Below, piece after piece: positions 15,146-23,575 of a DNA stretch of 35,302 nt. The notes beneath the pieces are model-generated. The model ran no database searches. It was not told the DNA's origin and saw only the letters and a list, made by a program, of their open reading frames with translations. Every line of letters begins with the position of its first letter. Position 1 is the stretch's first letter. The translations under genes and the position numbers were made by a program. This DNA is from Chloroflexota bacterium (GTDB lineage Bacteria; Chloroflexota; Dormibacteria; Dormibacterales; Dormibacteraceae): contig VBHX01000179.1 in assembly GCA_005879945.1 (NCBI GenBank), forward strand, positions 1 through 35,302. Reading direction: 5' to 3'.

Positions 15146-15173
15146 GGAGGAGTTCCCCCCTAAAAAAGGGAGG
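15146..15173 (+). promoter_or_regulatory. Possible Shine-Dalgarno-sequestering hairpin before the UPF0261 gene
   Basis: GGAGG (15146-15150), a CCCCCC run (15155-15160), a six-A stretch and the true ribosome-binding site GGGAGG (15168-15173) lie in a row ahead of ATG 15178. The C-run can pair with either G-rich tract, so in RNA it could mask the ribosome-binding site or release it. This is a structural inference. Confidence 0.4.
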
Positions 15174-15177
15174 CGGT

Positions 15178-16398
15178 ATGGGCGAGAAGACCGTTGTCCT
15201 TGTCGGCACTCTTGACACCAAAGGCGCTGAGTACGAGTACCTGCGCGATCGCCTGAAGCTCTCTGGGGTGAAGCCCCTTCTCGTCGATGTCGGGACGCTT
15301 GAACCACCGACGACGAAGCCCGACATCAGCCGCCAGGAGGTCGCAGCCGCGGCCGGCGTCGACCTCGAGGCGCTGACCGCGGCGCGTGATCGCGGCAACG
15401 CTGTCTCAGCCATGGCCGACGCCGCGGCGATCGTGGTGCGAGGCCTGTACAAGGACGGTCGCTGCGACGGCGTTCTCGCAGCCGGTGGCTCAGGCAATAC
15501 CGCGATTGCCACCAAGGCCATGCGCGCACTGCCGGTGGGTATCCCGAAGCTCATGGTTTCGACGATGGCTGCAGGCAACACGCGTGATTACATCGGCGCC
15601 AGCGACATCACGATGATGGCGTCGGTCACCGACGTCGCCGGGATCAACTCGATATCCGGACGCATACTCGCCAACGCCGCGGCCGCCGTGGCAGGCATGG
15701 TCAACGCTCCCCCGGTCGAGCTCGGCGAGCAGCGACCGCTCATCGCGGCCACCATGTTCGGGGTCACGACGCCGTCCGTGACGGCGGCGCGCGAAGAGCT
15801 CGAACGGCGCGGTTATGAGGTGCTCACGTTCCACGCCACCGGCACCGGAGGCAAGGCGATGGAGGCACTGGTCGAATCGGGCTTCGTCAGCGGAGTGCTC
15901 GACATCACCACCACCGAGCTCGCCGACGAGTTGGTCGGCGGCGTGCTCTCGGCGGGCCCGGATCGCCTCGAGATGGCGGGCAAGCTCGGCGTGCCGCAGG
16001 TCGTGTCGGTGGGCGCCCTGGACATGGTCAACTTCGGATCGCGCGACACAGTACCGCCGCAGTTCGAGTCGCGCAACCTCTATATCCACAACTCTTCGGT
16101 CACCCTCATGCGGACGACGCCGGCGGAGTCTGCCGAACTCGGGCGACAAATCGCCGAGAAGCTGTCCGCCGCCCGCGGGCCGGTCGCGCTTTTCATACCG
16201 CTCAAGGGAGTCTCGGCAATCTCCGGCGAGGGTGGGCCTTTCTACGATGCCGCCGCTGACGAGGCGCTGTTCGGCGCGCTGCGAAAGAACACGGGCAAGA
16301 ACGTCGAGCTGCACGAGGTTGACGCTCACATCAACGATCCCGAGTTCGCGCGCGCCATGGCGGCGATGCTCGATAAGTACATGAAGGTGCGGCGATGA
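15178..16398 (+). CDS. Tm-1-like ATP-binding domain protein (UPF0261 family), copy 1
   Basis: A 406-residue member of UPF0261, the family containing the ATP-binding N-terminal domain of the tomato antiviral protein Tm-1. Its bacterial function is not established. The hallmark [20 protein letters not shown] opens the protein. [15 protein letters not shown] (about 100-115) and [16 protein letters not shown] form the nucleotide-binding region, and [14 protein letters not shown] starts the second domain. ATG 15178 is chosen because GGGAGG precedes it and the conserved motif begins at residue 8; the ORF-track extension translates palindromic DNA. The stop overlaps the next gene (ATGA), which encodes the usual UPF0261 partner. 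A second, diverged copy occurs at 24515. Confidence 0.9.
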   Translation: MGEKTVVLVGTLDTKGAEYEYLRDRLKLSGVKPLLVDVGTLEPPTTKPDISRQEVAAAAGVDLEALTAARDRGNAVSAMADAAAIVVRGLYKDGRCDGVLAAGGSGNTAIATKAMRALPVGIPKLMVSTMAAGNTRDYIGASDITMMASVTDVAGINSISGRILANAAAAVAGMVNAPPVELGEQRPLIAATMFGVTTPSVTAAREELERRGYEVLTFHATGTGGKAMEALVESGFVSGVLDITTTELADELVGGVLSAGPDRLEMAGKLGVPQVVSVGALDMVNFGSRDTVPPQFESRNLYIHNSSVTLMRTTPAESAELGRQIAEKLSAARGPVALFIPLKGVSAISGEGGPFYDAAADEALFGALRKNTGKNVELHEVDAHINDPEFARAMAAMLDKYMKVRR

Positions 16399-17222
16399 AC
16401 GGCGAACAGGCCAGGCGCCTGCTGCGCGACACGGTCGCCTCGGGTGGGGTTCTGATCGGCGCTGGGGCCGGCACCGGTCTGTCTGCCAAGTGCGCGGAAG
16501 CCGGCGGGGCCGACCTGATCATCATCTACAACTCCGGGCGATACCGGATGGCCGGCCGCGGATCGCTGGCCGGCCTGCTGCCATATGGCGATGCCAACGC
16601 CATCGTCATGGAGATGGCGGGCGAGGTCCTGCCTGTGGTCGACCACACGCCGGTTCTGGCCGGCGTGTGCGGGACCGACCCATTCCGGCTGATGGACAAC
16701 TTCCTGCGAGATGTCGAGGCAGCCGGTTTCGCTGGCGTCCAGAACTTTCCGACGGTCGGTCTGTTCGACGGCACCTTTCGCGACAACCTCGAGGAGACCG
16801 GCATGGGCTACGACCTGGAGGTGCAGATGATCGCAACGGCCGCCTCGCGCGGTCTGCTGACGGCACCTTACGTTTTCGATGTTCCGTCGGCGGTGGCGAT
16901 GGCGCGTGCTGGGGCGGACGTGCTCGTTCCGCACATGGGGCTCACGACCAAGGGCACCATCGGCGCGCGCACGGCCAGGACGCTGGACGACTGCGTCCCG
17001 CTCATCCAGGCGATGCGCGACGCCGCGGTCGCAGTCAACCCGGACGTGATGGTTCTCTGCCACGGAGGCCCGATCGCAGAGCCCTCAGACGCCGCGTACA
17101 TCCTCGAGCGCACGCACGGCGTGGTCGGGTTCTTCGGCGCCTCCAGCATGGAACGGCTGCCGACCGAGGTCGCGATCACAGAAACCGTGCGCCGCTTCAA
17201 AGCCATCCCGGCTCACAAATAG
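16395..17222 (+). CDS. Phosphoenolpyruvate hydrolase-like TIM-barrel protein
   Basis: A 275-residue protein of the PEP-hydrolase-like TIM-barrel family, related to the PEP mutase/isocitrate lyase superfamily. In many organisms it is fused or adjacent to UPF0261. Visible segments are [40 protein letters not shown] near the N-terminus, [46 protein letters not shown] and [18 protein letters not shown]. The reaction has not been established for the family. The 4-nt overlap with the UPF0261 gene supports a functional pair, probably as a two-component enzyme acting on a ketose or enol substrate, which is an inference. Confidence 0.88.
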   Translation: MNGEQARRLLRDTVASGGVLIGAGAGTGLSAKCAEAGGADLIIIYNSGRYRMAGRGSLAGLLPYGDANAIVMEMAGEVLPVVDHTPVLAGVCGTDPFRLMDNFLRDVEAAGFAGVQNFPTVGLFDGTFRDNLEETGMGYDLEVQMIATAASRGLLTAPYVFDVPSAVAMARAGADVLVPHMGLTTKGTIGARTARTLDDCVPLIQAMRDAAVAVNPDVMVLCHGGPIAEPSDAAYILERTHGVVGFFGASSMERLPTEVAITETVRRFKAIPAHK

Positions 17223-17232
17223 AGGAGGAGAC

Positions 17233-17649
17233 ATGCCCTCGAAGCTCGTCGACCCGGAGAAGATTCCCACCCAGACGTTTGAATGGGGCCTGATCAAGCC
17301 GCTGGTTGCAAAGGCGAACACCGACAATCCGGCCATGAGCATTCTGCACGTGGTGCTGCTGCCGGGCAAAGGCCACGACCGCCATAACCACCCCGACGCC
17401 GACGAGATCCTCTACATCCTCGCCGGGCACGGTGATCAGATGGTGGACGACGGCAAGCCATTCCCGGTGGCCGCGGGTCAGGCTGTGTTCATCCCCACGG
17501 GAGCGTGGCATTCGACGATCAACACGGGCTGGGAACCACTGACGCTGCTCGCCATCTACGGTCCATCGGGCGCCGAGGAAGCCTTGCGTGGCCTGCCGGA
17601 TTTCCGCGAAGTCGCGCCGGGAAAGACGGCCGGACTGGTACGCGCTTAA
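17233..17649 (+). CDS. Cupin-domain protein
   Basis: A 138-residue single-cupin protein. Motif 1 is GHDRHNHPDADEILYILAG, with two His and a Glu as metal ligands, and motif 2 is PTGAWHSTIN with the last His. An AGGAGG ribosome-binding site sits just ahead of ATG 17233, ten bases after the PEP-hydrolase-like gene, so it is the third gene of that operon. Small cupins include sugar isomerases, dioxygenases and ligand sensors. A sugar-related role is plausible from context. Its TAA overlaps the convergent epimerase stop in a shared TTAA, so there is no terminator between the two units. Confidence 0.87.
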   Translation: MPSKLVDPEKIPTQTFEWGLIKPLVAKANTDNPAMSILHVVLLPGKGHDRHNHPDADEILYILAGHGDQMVDDGKPFPVAAGQAVFIPTGAWHSTINTGWEPLTLLAIYGPSGAEEALRGLPDFREVAPGKTAGLVRA

Positions 17650-18497
17650 GCGAAAACGCTTTTCAGGTAGCGCAGCCCCTGTGTCGCGATCGCGTCTTGC
17701 GTCGGTGCCAGCGGGCGCCAGATCGCGGCGGCTCGCGCGATCGCCTGGTTCTCGATGGTGAAGGACTCGATCACCACCGCTCCCTCGTATCCGGTGTCGC
17801 GCAGCGCCGCGGCGATCCGCGGCCACGGGATCTGGTCCGAACCGGGCGCACCGCGGTCGCAGCCGCAGGCGTGGAAGTGGGCAAGATGACCGCGGCACAA
17901 GTTGATCGCCGCGACCGGATCGTGCTCCTCGATGTTCATATGGAAGGTGTCGAGCAGCACCCCGACGGCCGGTGAGTCGACCTGGTCGACGACGTCCATG
18001 ACCTGCTCCGCTGTGTTCATGAAGCTCGTCTCGAAACGGTTGAGCGGCTCGAGCCCGAGCGTCACGCCTCGCTCGCTTGCGTAGTCGGCAAGTGGTCGCA
18101 GATTCTCGGCCAGCCTGCGCACGGCAGTTGCGCGTTCCGACGCACCCATGAGCCAGGTCTTCCCGACCGGTGAGTAGATGGGTCCCGCTAGCGAGTGCGC
18201 ACCGGCGCCGGCGGCCATGTCGGTCGCCGCACGAACGTAGTCCTGGGTCGATTCGATGACACCCTTGTCCTCGCTGACGAGATCGCGGTCGGGCGACATG
18301 ACCGCGCAGGTCGTCGCTTTCAGGCCGAGCTCATCGAGCAGCTCGCGAGCGCGGCCCGGGTCCCAGTCACCGGGGTTCTCGATCGGGAGCTCGATAACGT
18401 CGAAGCCGAAGGCGCGCACGCGCGGCGCGATCATGGCGAGCCGCTCGTCAGACAGGGGCGAGACCCAGATCCAGGTGTTGGCCCCGAGCGGGTTCAA
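17646..18497 (-). CDS. Ketose 3-epimerase-like TIM-barrel protein (D-tagatose/D-allulose 3-epimerase family)
   Basis: A 283-residue protein that probably epimerises a free ketose at C3 or processes a related keto-sugar. The metal-binding quartet is complete: E150 (LGLEPLNRFE), D183 (VLLDTFHMNIEE), H209 (AHFHACGC) and E244 (VVIESFT). It is nearly superimposable on E152/D185/H211/E246 of the Pseudomonas cichorii D-tagatose 3-epimerase. The TTG start overlaps the preceding gene's stop by 4 nt (TTGA). It is the last gene of the FAD-oxidoreductase/GMC operon, so its substrate is likely the keto product of those oxidases. Relatives also include C-glycoside deglycosidases and 3-keto-sugar enzymes, so the precise reaction is open. 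Confidence 0.87.
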   Translation of the reverse strand: MNPLGANTWIWVSPLSDERLAMIAPRVRAFGFDVIELPIENPGDWDPGRARELLDELGLKATTCAVMSPDRDLVSEDKGVIESTQDYVRAATDMAAGAGAHSLAGPIYSPVGKTWLMGASERATAVRRLAENLRPLADYASERGVTLGLEPLNRFETSFMNTAEQVMDVVDQVDSPAVGVLLDTFHMNIEEHDPVAAINLCRGHLAHFHACGCDRGAPGSDQIPWPRIAAALRDTGYEGAVVIESFTIENQAIARAAAIWRPLAPTQDAIATQGLRYLKSVFA

Positions 18498-18943
18498 CGG
18501 TCGCGCTTCCGGCCTGGCGTGGGCCGGTAGATCGGGCCGCGGGCGATGACCGAGGCGATCAGGCCGTCCTGCTCGTAGTCGGGCGGCTGTTCCGGAACGA
18601 TGGCCACCGACTGCTGGCCGGGGTAGTTGATCGCGGACCGGACCTTCGGATTGAGGAAGTAGCCGCCCGCGACGACCTCCGCCAGCACACCGAACCCGGC
18701 TGGATCGGTGGATCGCAGTCGCGCCAGTGCGACCTCCGGATCGGTGCCAATCAACCCGTCCAGAACCGCCGCCAGCGGAGGTCCGAAGTCAGGCCGCAGT
18801 CGCAGCACCTCGTCAAGCCACCGCCCCGCCACGCCTGCCTCGCTTGCCGACGGCATCCCGTCGCCGCTGGGGATCAGGAGGTTGGCGACCGCCTCGAGGG
18901 CGGCTCGACGACCGGGATCAAATCTTGCGAGCGCGGAAGTCAT
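18494..18943 (-). CDS. Gluconate 2-dehydrogenase subunit 3 family protein
   Basis: A 149-residue small partner subunit for a GMC flavoprotein. The N-terminal LEAVANLLIPSGDGMPSASEAGV and the later VLAEVVAGGYFLNPKVRSAINYPG are typical of the family. ATG 18943 overlaps the GMC stop by 4 nt; the longer ORF-track start lies inside the GMC gene. Known members (gluconate 2-dehydrogenase, glucoside 3-dehydrogenase LacC-like) usually carry a twin-arginine signal for export with the flavoprotein. None is visible here, and no cytochrome c gene follows, so this complex may be cytoplasmic or use another electron acceptor. Confidence 0.85.
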   Translation of the reverse strand: MTSALARFDPGRRAALEAVANLLIPSGDGMPSASEAGVAGRWLDEVLRLRPDFGPPLAAVLDGLIGTDPEVALARLRSTDPAGFGVLAEVVAGGYFLNPKVRSAINYPGQQSVAIVPEQPPDYEQDGLIASVIARGPIYRPTPGRKRDR

Positions 18944-20577
18944 GACGACGTCCTCGCGTCTCGCCTCTCGGCAATGAGGTGGTCCACGCCGCGCAGGGCC
19001 ACGGCGGCGATCGTCGCCGTCGGGTTCATGCCCGCGGATGTCGGCCACGTGCTCCCGTCAAAGATGTAGAGGTTAGGCACGTCGTAGACCCGACCCCACG
19101 GATCGACGACGGATCGCGACGGATCCGAGCCCATCATCGCGGTCCCCAGCAGGTGCCAGCCGGTCGCCCTGATGAAGGGCGCGATCACTGTCTCGTAAGC
19201 GCCGGCCGCCTCGAGCGACTCCTTTGCGCGCTCCTGGTGAAACGCCATCAAGCGGCGCGAGTTCTCCGACATCCGGTACTGGATCCGGGCGGCGGGAATC
19301 CCTGAATCGTCCTTCTTCACTGGGTCGAGAACGACGCGGTTCGACTCTTCCGGAAGGTCTTCGGCGATGATGCCCCACATCGCCGACCGACCGAGCCGCT
19401 TGCGCAGCTGCTGGTGGAATGCAGGTCCCCAGATCGCGTTCTCCTCGCCCCAAGGGTAGGAGTGGGTCATGGAGAGCGGACCGCCCGTCGGCTGCAGGCC
19501 CCACTTGGCGCCGCGCACAAAACCACGCGAGGGGTCGGTCTCATAGAACTCGAGCGAGTGAATGTGCTGACCCCACGCTCCCTGCCACGAATCGAGGTCG
19601 TCGTCGAACAGCCCGACCACTGTTCCGAACGGATGCATCATCAGCCGCTTGCCGACGAGCCCCGACGAGTTGCCGAGACCGTGAGGTTGGGCGCTGGTCG
19701 CCGACAGCAGCAGCAGTCGCGGAGTGCCGATGCCGTTACAGGCGAGGATCGTCACCGCCGCCTGCTGCACGTGCTCGTTGCCATCGCGGTCTACGTACAG
19801 CGCGCCGGTCACCAGGCCGTCCGACCCCACTATCAGCCGTTTGACCCGTGCTCCCGTGAGCAGCGTCACTCCGCGTTCCACCGCGACGGGCCAGTACGTG
19901 CGGTCGACGCTCGCCTTCGCGCCCTCGGAGCATCCCCACAGGCATGTGGCGCGTTGCGTGCACGGGTTGAGCCGGCCATATCTCTGAGTCGCGATCGCGT
20001 TCGGACCCGGCCACCAGTGCCAGCCGAGGTCGTTGTGCGCCTTGGCCACGCGCCGACCCATCCGGCCGAGAGGGACGGGTGGCATGGGCGGACCGTCGCC
20101 GCCCGGGAACGCGGTGTCGCCGGCCAGTCCCGACACGCCCCAATCGCGCTCGACTCGCACGTAGTAGGGCTCGAGGTCCTCGTATGTGAAGGGCCAGTCG
20201 TCGGCGATGCCGTCGAGCGAGCGGACCTGAAAGTCCGACGGCATGTTGCGCTGCCACTGGGCCGCGAACACGACTGTGCCGCCGCCGACTCCGTTCCACA
20301 TCAAAGCGGTGATGTCCGACTCCGAGTCGTCGACCGGATAGTCGGCCGGGACCTGGCGAGCGTTGGGGTCCCATGCCCAGTCGCGACCTGACGTCAGCTC
20401 GTAATCGGGAAACGGCGCGCGCGCCTTCTTGTAGTCGGGCCAGCCACCCTGTTCGAGGCACACGACGTCGAAGCCCCCTTCGGCCAGTCGCTTCGCGGCC
20501 ACCGCGCCTGACGCGCCGGCGCCGACGATCAGCACATCGGGGATGCGGTCGGGGCCTTTCTCAGCCGTTGGTGACAA
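18940..20577 (-). CDS. GMC-family FAD-dependent sugar/alcohol dehydrogenase (large subunit)
   Basis: A flavoprotein of about 545 residues that oxidises a hydroxyl of a sugar, polyol or glycoside. The FAD-binding fold DVLIVGAGASGAVAAKRLAEGG is at 14-35. The Cys-bearing stretch CTQRATCLWGCSEGAKAS is shared with gluconate- and glucoside-dehydrogenase branches. The C-terminal domain supplies the catalytic pair H475 (GWHLLGTAMMG) and N518 (SAGMNPT). The start is uncertain. TTG 20577 gives a family-like length but its GGGAGG lies too close, and the GTG at 20535 would shorten it by 14 residues. The ORF-track extension overlaps the upstream gene. Pairing with the subunit 3 gene argues for a gluconate 2-dehydrogenase or glucoside 3-dehydrogenase type enzyme. 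Confidence 0.9.
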   Translation of the reverse strand: MSPTAEKGPDRIPDVLIVGAGASGAVAAKRLAEGGFDVVCLEQGGWPDYKKARAPFPDYELTSGRDWAWDPNARQVPADYPVDDSESDITALMWNGVGGGTVVFAAQWQRNMPSDFQVRSLDGIADDWPFTYEDLEPYYVRVERDWGVSGLAGDTAFPGGDGPPMPPVPLGRMGRRVAKAHNDLGWHWWPGPNAIATQRYGRLNPCTQRATCLWGCSEGAKASVDRTYWPVAVERGVTLLTGARVKRLIVGSDGLVTGALYVDRDGNEHVQQAAVTILACNGIGTPRLLLLSATSAQPHGLGNSSGLVGKRLMMHPFGTVVGLFDDDLDSWQGAWGQHIHSLEFYETDPSRGFVRGAKWGLQPTGGPLSMTHSYPWGEENAIWGPAFHQQLRKRLGRSAMWGIIAEDLPEESNRVVLDPVKKDDSGIPAARIQYRMSENSRRLMAFHQERAKESLEAAGAYETVIAPFIRATGWHLLGTAMMGSDPSRSVVDPWGRVYDVPNLYIFDGSTWPTSAGMNPTATIAAVALRGVDHLIAERRDARTSS

Positions 20578-21931
20578 CCTCCCTTCGAGCGCCGCGACTT
20601 GATCCGATTGCCGCCCGAGCCGCCCGCGGGCCGAACACGAGACCGAGCACCAGGCCGCCCACGTAGCGAACGTCCTGCAAACCACCGGCATCGGCGCCGG
20701 CGGCGAACAACCCCGGCACCGCGACACCGTCGCGATCCAGCGCGCGACCATCAGGGTCGACCCTCAAGCCGCCGAACGGGAACGTGATGGCGGGCTGCAC
20801 CTCCAGCGCGTGAAAAGGCGGGTCGAGGAATGGTTCCGGCCTCACCGCGCGCGATATGTCGAGTGCCGTCTCGTCGCCGGCGGCAGCGGCGGCCCACTGG
20901 TCGACCGTGATGGCAAGAGCTCGCGGGTGCACGTCCCAGGCCGCCACCGTATCCAGCAGCTCCTTCATCGTTCGCTTGCTCGCGTGCCGCCCGCCTGCCG
21001 CATCAGCAGCCGCGATCCGGTCGATCACCTGCCCGTGAGGGTAGGGCGCCGTCGCCGCATGAGTGGCGTGGATCCGCTCGTCGCAGAGCAGCACCGCCCT
21101 CGACCCCGGCTGGCGCAGCGTGGCCTGGTTGGAGACCTCGTCGCCGAGCGACTCGTCGGTGAACCTGCGTCCGAGACGATTCACAAGTAGGCAGTGGTTT
21201 GAGTAGTACTGGGTCAACTCGAGGAATTGGTCCTGGCGAAGCTCGGCCATCGGGCTCGGCACGAGGTGGCCGTAAAAACCGTCGAGGCATCTGCTCGCCG
21301 AGGCGCCCACCTCGCGTCCAAAACGGAATCCATCGCCGACGCTCCCAAGATTCGAGCGAACGAGCATCGCGTCGGCACCGCTGCCGATGAAGGTGGCGAG
21401 CAGCTCCGGGTCGCCCTGAAATCCGCCCGTAGCGAGGAGGACCGCATCAGCGCGCATATCGCGGGGACCGTCCGGGGTGTGAACCGTTGCGCCCGTAACT
21501 CTTCCGGCCTCGTCGGTGGTCAGCTTTCGCGCCGGAGACTCGAGGAGGAGCGCGCCTGCTGCCGACGTGATCTTCTTCTGCCAGGCGGCAAGGAGAGATT
21601 TGATATCGACCCGGACCGCCGAGCCGAATCCCATCTGGCCTTCCCAGCGCTCGCTGACGGACACGCCGGTCGAGCGCACCCATTCGACCGCGGGCCAGAA
21701 CCCGTCGATCAATGCCCGGCCGAGTGCGGGGTCGCCGCCAGGCACGACGCGGCGCAGGGTCTGAAAGTCGGGCGCGGTCCAAACGATTCCGGCCGACATC
21801 GCCGCGGAGCCTCCGAGGCTGTCGCTCTTCTCGACCACTGTCACGCGGGCTCCCGCGTCTGCCGCCGCGGCCGCTGCGGCCAGGCCCGCCATTCCCCCGC
21901 CGATCACCAGCAGGTGATCATCGCGTCCCAC
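20561..21931 (-). CDS. FAD-dependent oxidoreductase (FAD_binding_2, fumarate reductase/3-ketosteroid dehydrogenase-like)
   Basis: A 456-residue flavoprotein. The dinucleotide fold HLLVIGGGMAGLAAAAAAADAGARVTVVEK opens the protein, followed by SLGGSAAMSAGIVW, the second FAD segment ADAVLLATGGFQGDPELL, and the closing VPGLFAAGADAGGLQDVRYVGGLVLGLVFG. Members reduce C=C bonds or introduce them next to a carbonyl. GTG 21931 is preferred to the ORF-track TTG 22006 because conserved sequence starts immediately and a predicted promoter places the transcription start at or near 21931, which would make the mRNA leaderless. It leads a four-gene operon with the GMC dehydrogenase. The Gly-rich C-terminus lacks obvious active-site identifiers, so the substrate is unknown. 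Confidence 0.87.
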   Translation of the reverse strand: MGRDDHLLVIGGGMAGLAAAAAAADAGARVTVVEKSDSLGGSAAMSAGIVWTAPDFQTLRRVVPGGDPALGRALIDGFWPAVEWVRSTGVSVSERWEGQMGFGSAVRVDIKSLLAAWQKKITSAAGALLLESPARKLTTDEAGRVTGATVHTPDGPRDMRADAVLLATGGFQGDPELLATFIGSGADAMLVRSNLGSVGDGFRFGREVGASASRCLDGFYGHLVPSPMAELRQDQFLELTQYYSNHCLLVNRLGRRFTDESLGDEVSNQATLRQPGSRAVLLCDERIHATHAATAPYPHGQVIDRIAAADAAGGRHASKRTMKELLDTVAAWDVHPRALAITVDQWAAAAAGDETALDISRAVRPEPFLDPPFHALEVQPAITFPFGGLRVDPDGRALDRDGVAVPGLFAAGADAGGLQDVRYVGGLVLGLVFGPRAARAAIGSSRGARREVVTNG

Positions 21932-21937
21932 CCCGGA

Positions 21938-21966
21938 AACGTAGGCCTGCCCCGGAGGACTGTCAA
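21938..21966 (-). promoter_or_regulatory. Predicted promoter of the FAD-oxidoreductase/GMC operon
   Basis: The minus strand shows perfect TTGACA (21966-21961), a 17-nt spacer and TACGTT (21943-21938), a TAnnnT -10. The expected start of transcription coincides with the GTG at 21931, predicting a leaderless mRNA. Confidence 0.55.
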
Positions 21967-22017
21967 CGATCAACGCTGCGGCCCTTCGCCGGTTGGAACC
22001 CTTCAAGTTCGTTGACA
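21961..22017. repeat. 9-bp inverted repeat TGTCAACGA-N39-TCGTTGACA
   Basis: The arms at 21961-21969 and 22009-22017 are exact reverse complements, and each contains the TTGACA -35 box of one of two divergent promoters. The arms may simply be mirrored promoters, or they may be operators for one regulator bound at both. The DeoR protein at 26684 is a candidate. Confidence 0.7.
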
Positions 22018-22040
22018 GGATGTGAAAGTACCCTTAGTCT
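22012..22040 (+). promoter_or_regulatory. Predicted promoter of the FAD-linked oxidase/epimerase/creatininase operon
   Basis: Perfect TTGACA (22012-22017), a 17-nt spacer and TAGTCT (22035-22040), a TAnnnT -10. Transcription would begin near 22047, leaving a leader of about 40 nt with the AGGTGG ribosome-binding site before GTG 22087. Confidence 0.6.
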
Positions 22041-22086
22041 GGGCTCCGCGATTTGTGAAGGCTTCTGCACTTAGGTGGTGGGTCCA

Positions 22087-23529
22087 GTGAAACATCCTGG
22101 AAGCTCGAACATCACGGCCGGTGCCGACCCCAGGCTTCTAGCAGACCTTCGTGAGGCCGTACCGGCAGCCGATGTGTCGACAGGCGCCGAAGTCCTCGAC
22201 CGGTACGTCGCGGATACGTACTGGAAGGCGCTCGCGGCTCGAGCCGCCGGCGCCCCGCTGGGCAGGCCCGACGTCGTGGTCACGCCACGCAGTGACGAAG
22301 AGGTGGCCGATGTTGTGCGCATCGCCAACCAGCACCGCGTACCCGTGGTGCCCTGGGGCGGTGGCTCGGGAACGCAGGGCGCCTCGATCCCCACCCACGG
22401 CGGGATCGTCGTCGATCTCACCCGGATGGACCGCATCGTCGATATCGATGAGGACTCGCTCACCGTCACGGCCGAGGCGGGCGTCAATGGCAGGCGGCTC
22501 GAGACCGAGCTGAACCGGAAAGGCTTGATGCTGCCCCACTATCCGGCATCGGCCGAGTTTGCGACTGTGGGTGGCTACGTTGCCGCCAGGGGTTCCGGGG
22601 TGCTGTCGACCCGCTACGGCAAGATCGAGGACCTCGTCATCTCTCTCCGCGTGGTCACGCCCACGGGCGAGGTGGTGGACACGCTGCCGGTCCCTCGTCA
22701 TGCGGTTGGGCCGGACATCGCGCCACTGTTCATCGGCTCGGAAGGCAGCCTCGGGGTGATCACGCGGGTGCGCCTTCAGCTCGCCCCGCTCCCGGCCGCG
22801 CGGCGCTTCGAGGTGGTGTCGTTTCCGAGCGTCGAGGCGGGTGTCGATGCGGTGCGCAAGAGCATGCAGAGCGGCCTGCGACCATCAGTCGTGAGGCTGT
22901 ACGACGAGGTCGCGACGCGACTCACCCTCAGCCCGGTCGTGGGCAGCCAGCTGCCGGGGGTGGCGACGGTGATCTGTTTCGAGGGGAACCCAGCTGTTGT
23001 CGAGGCAGAGCGAAAATCGATGCTTGACCTGGTACGCGCTCACAACGGCCAGGTGCTCGATGGAGGTCTCGGCGAGGTCTGGTGGGAGCATCGCTACGAC
23101 TTCTACAAACCGCCGCACTCGCCCGAGCTGCCGGCAGTGTGGGGCACCATCGACGTGGTCGCCACGTACGCGCGGCTGCTGCACACGTATCACGCGCTCC
23201 AGGAGGCGGTGGCGAAGCCCTACGCCGCGCGTGGGCTCAAGCTCAGGTCGCACCTGAGCCACTGGTACCCCTGGGGAGCGATGATCTATGCCAGGTTCGT
23301 GCTGCCCGATGGCGGCCCCGACTCGGTCACGCTGCACGATCGGATCTGGAAGGATGGCGTCACGGCCGCGCTCGGCGCCGGCGCCGTCATCAACGACCAT
23401 CACGGTGTGGGACTCAAGCTGGCTCCTTACATGCCGGCGCAGCATGGGGCCGGACTCGACGTGTTGCGCCGGATCAAGAACGCGCTCGATCCGAATGGCG
23501 TGATGAATCCAGGAAAGCTCGGACTCTGA
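22087..23529 (+). CDS. FAD-linked oxidase (GlcD / alkylglycerone-phosphate synthase-like)
   Basis: A 480-residue VAO/PCMH-type flavoprotein. The FAD-binding half has RPDVVVTPRSDEEVADVVRIA, the pyrophosphate loop PWGGGSGTQGASIP (about 89-102), and GVLSTRYGKIEDLV. The C-terminal FAD-oxidase domain ends in LDPNGVMNPGKLGL and includes INDHHGVGLKLAPYM. Members oxidise 2-hydroxy acids (glycolate, D-lactate) or form ether lipids. The YGKIEDLV and HHGVG motifs lean to the alkylglycerone-phosphate-synthase branch, which also includes uncharacterised hydroxy-acid oxidases. GTG 22087 is chosen for its AGGTGG ribosome-binding site; GTG 22075 is possible. It is the first gene of a seven-gene operon, so oxidation of a sugar acid is a contextual guess. 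Confidence 0.87.
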   Translation: MKHPGSSNITAGADPRLLADLREAVPAADVSTGAEVLDRYVADTYWKALAARAAGAPLGRPDVVVTPRSDEEVADVVRIANQHRVPVVPWGGGSGTQGASIPTHGGIVVDLTRMDRIVDIDEDSLTVTAEAGVNGRRLETELNRKGLMLPHYPASAEFATVGGYVAARGSGVLSTRYGKIEDLVISLRVVTPTGEVVDTLPVPRHAVGPDIAPLFIGSEGSLGVITRVRLQLAPLPAARRFEVVSFPSVEAGVDAVRKSMQSGLRPSVVRLYDEVATRLTLSPVVGSQLPGVATVICFEGNPAVVEAERKSMLDLVRAHNGQVLDGGLGEVWWEHRYDFYKPPHSPELPAVWGTIDVVATYARLLHTYHALQEAVAKPYAARGLKLRSHLSHWYPWGAMIYARFVLPDGGPDSVTLHDRIWKDGVTAALGAGAVINDHHGVGLKLAPYMPAQHGAGLDVLRRIKNALDPNGVMNPGKLGL

Positions 23530-23575
23530 CCATGGACGGCAGGGCTCCAGATGGAATGTTTGTATGGAGGGTGAG

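Larger units (their letters stand above)
14856..15177. other. Divergent regulatory region between the liv operon and the UPF0261 operon (322 nt, no gene)
   Basis: This is the only gene-free stretch above 300 nt. On the minus strand it holds a TTGACG-N17-TAGTGT promoter candidate and a CCATTG/CAATGG inverted repeat in the livH leader. On the plus strand TACTGT (15051-15056) is a possible -10 with only a poor -35 (CTGAAG). From about 15110 come GC-rich palindromic sequence (GAGCCGGCTCCGCCGGGCTC) and a C-run/G-run element next to the start codon at 15178. The ORF-track start at 15061 reads through this structured DNA and is not credible. Confidence 0.7.

Noticed and set aside
15061-15177. 39-residue N-terminal extension of the first UPF0261 protein
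   Set aside because: It translates palindromic leader DNA and precedes a clear GGGAGG-ATG start and the conserved family start.
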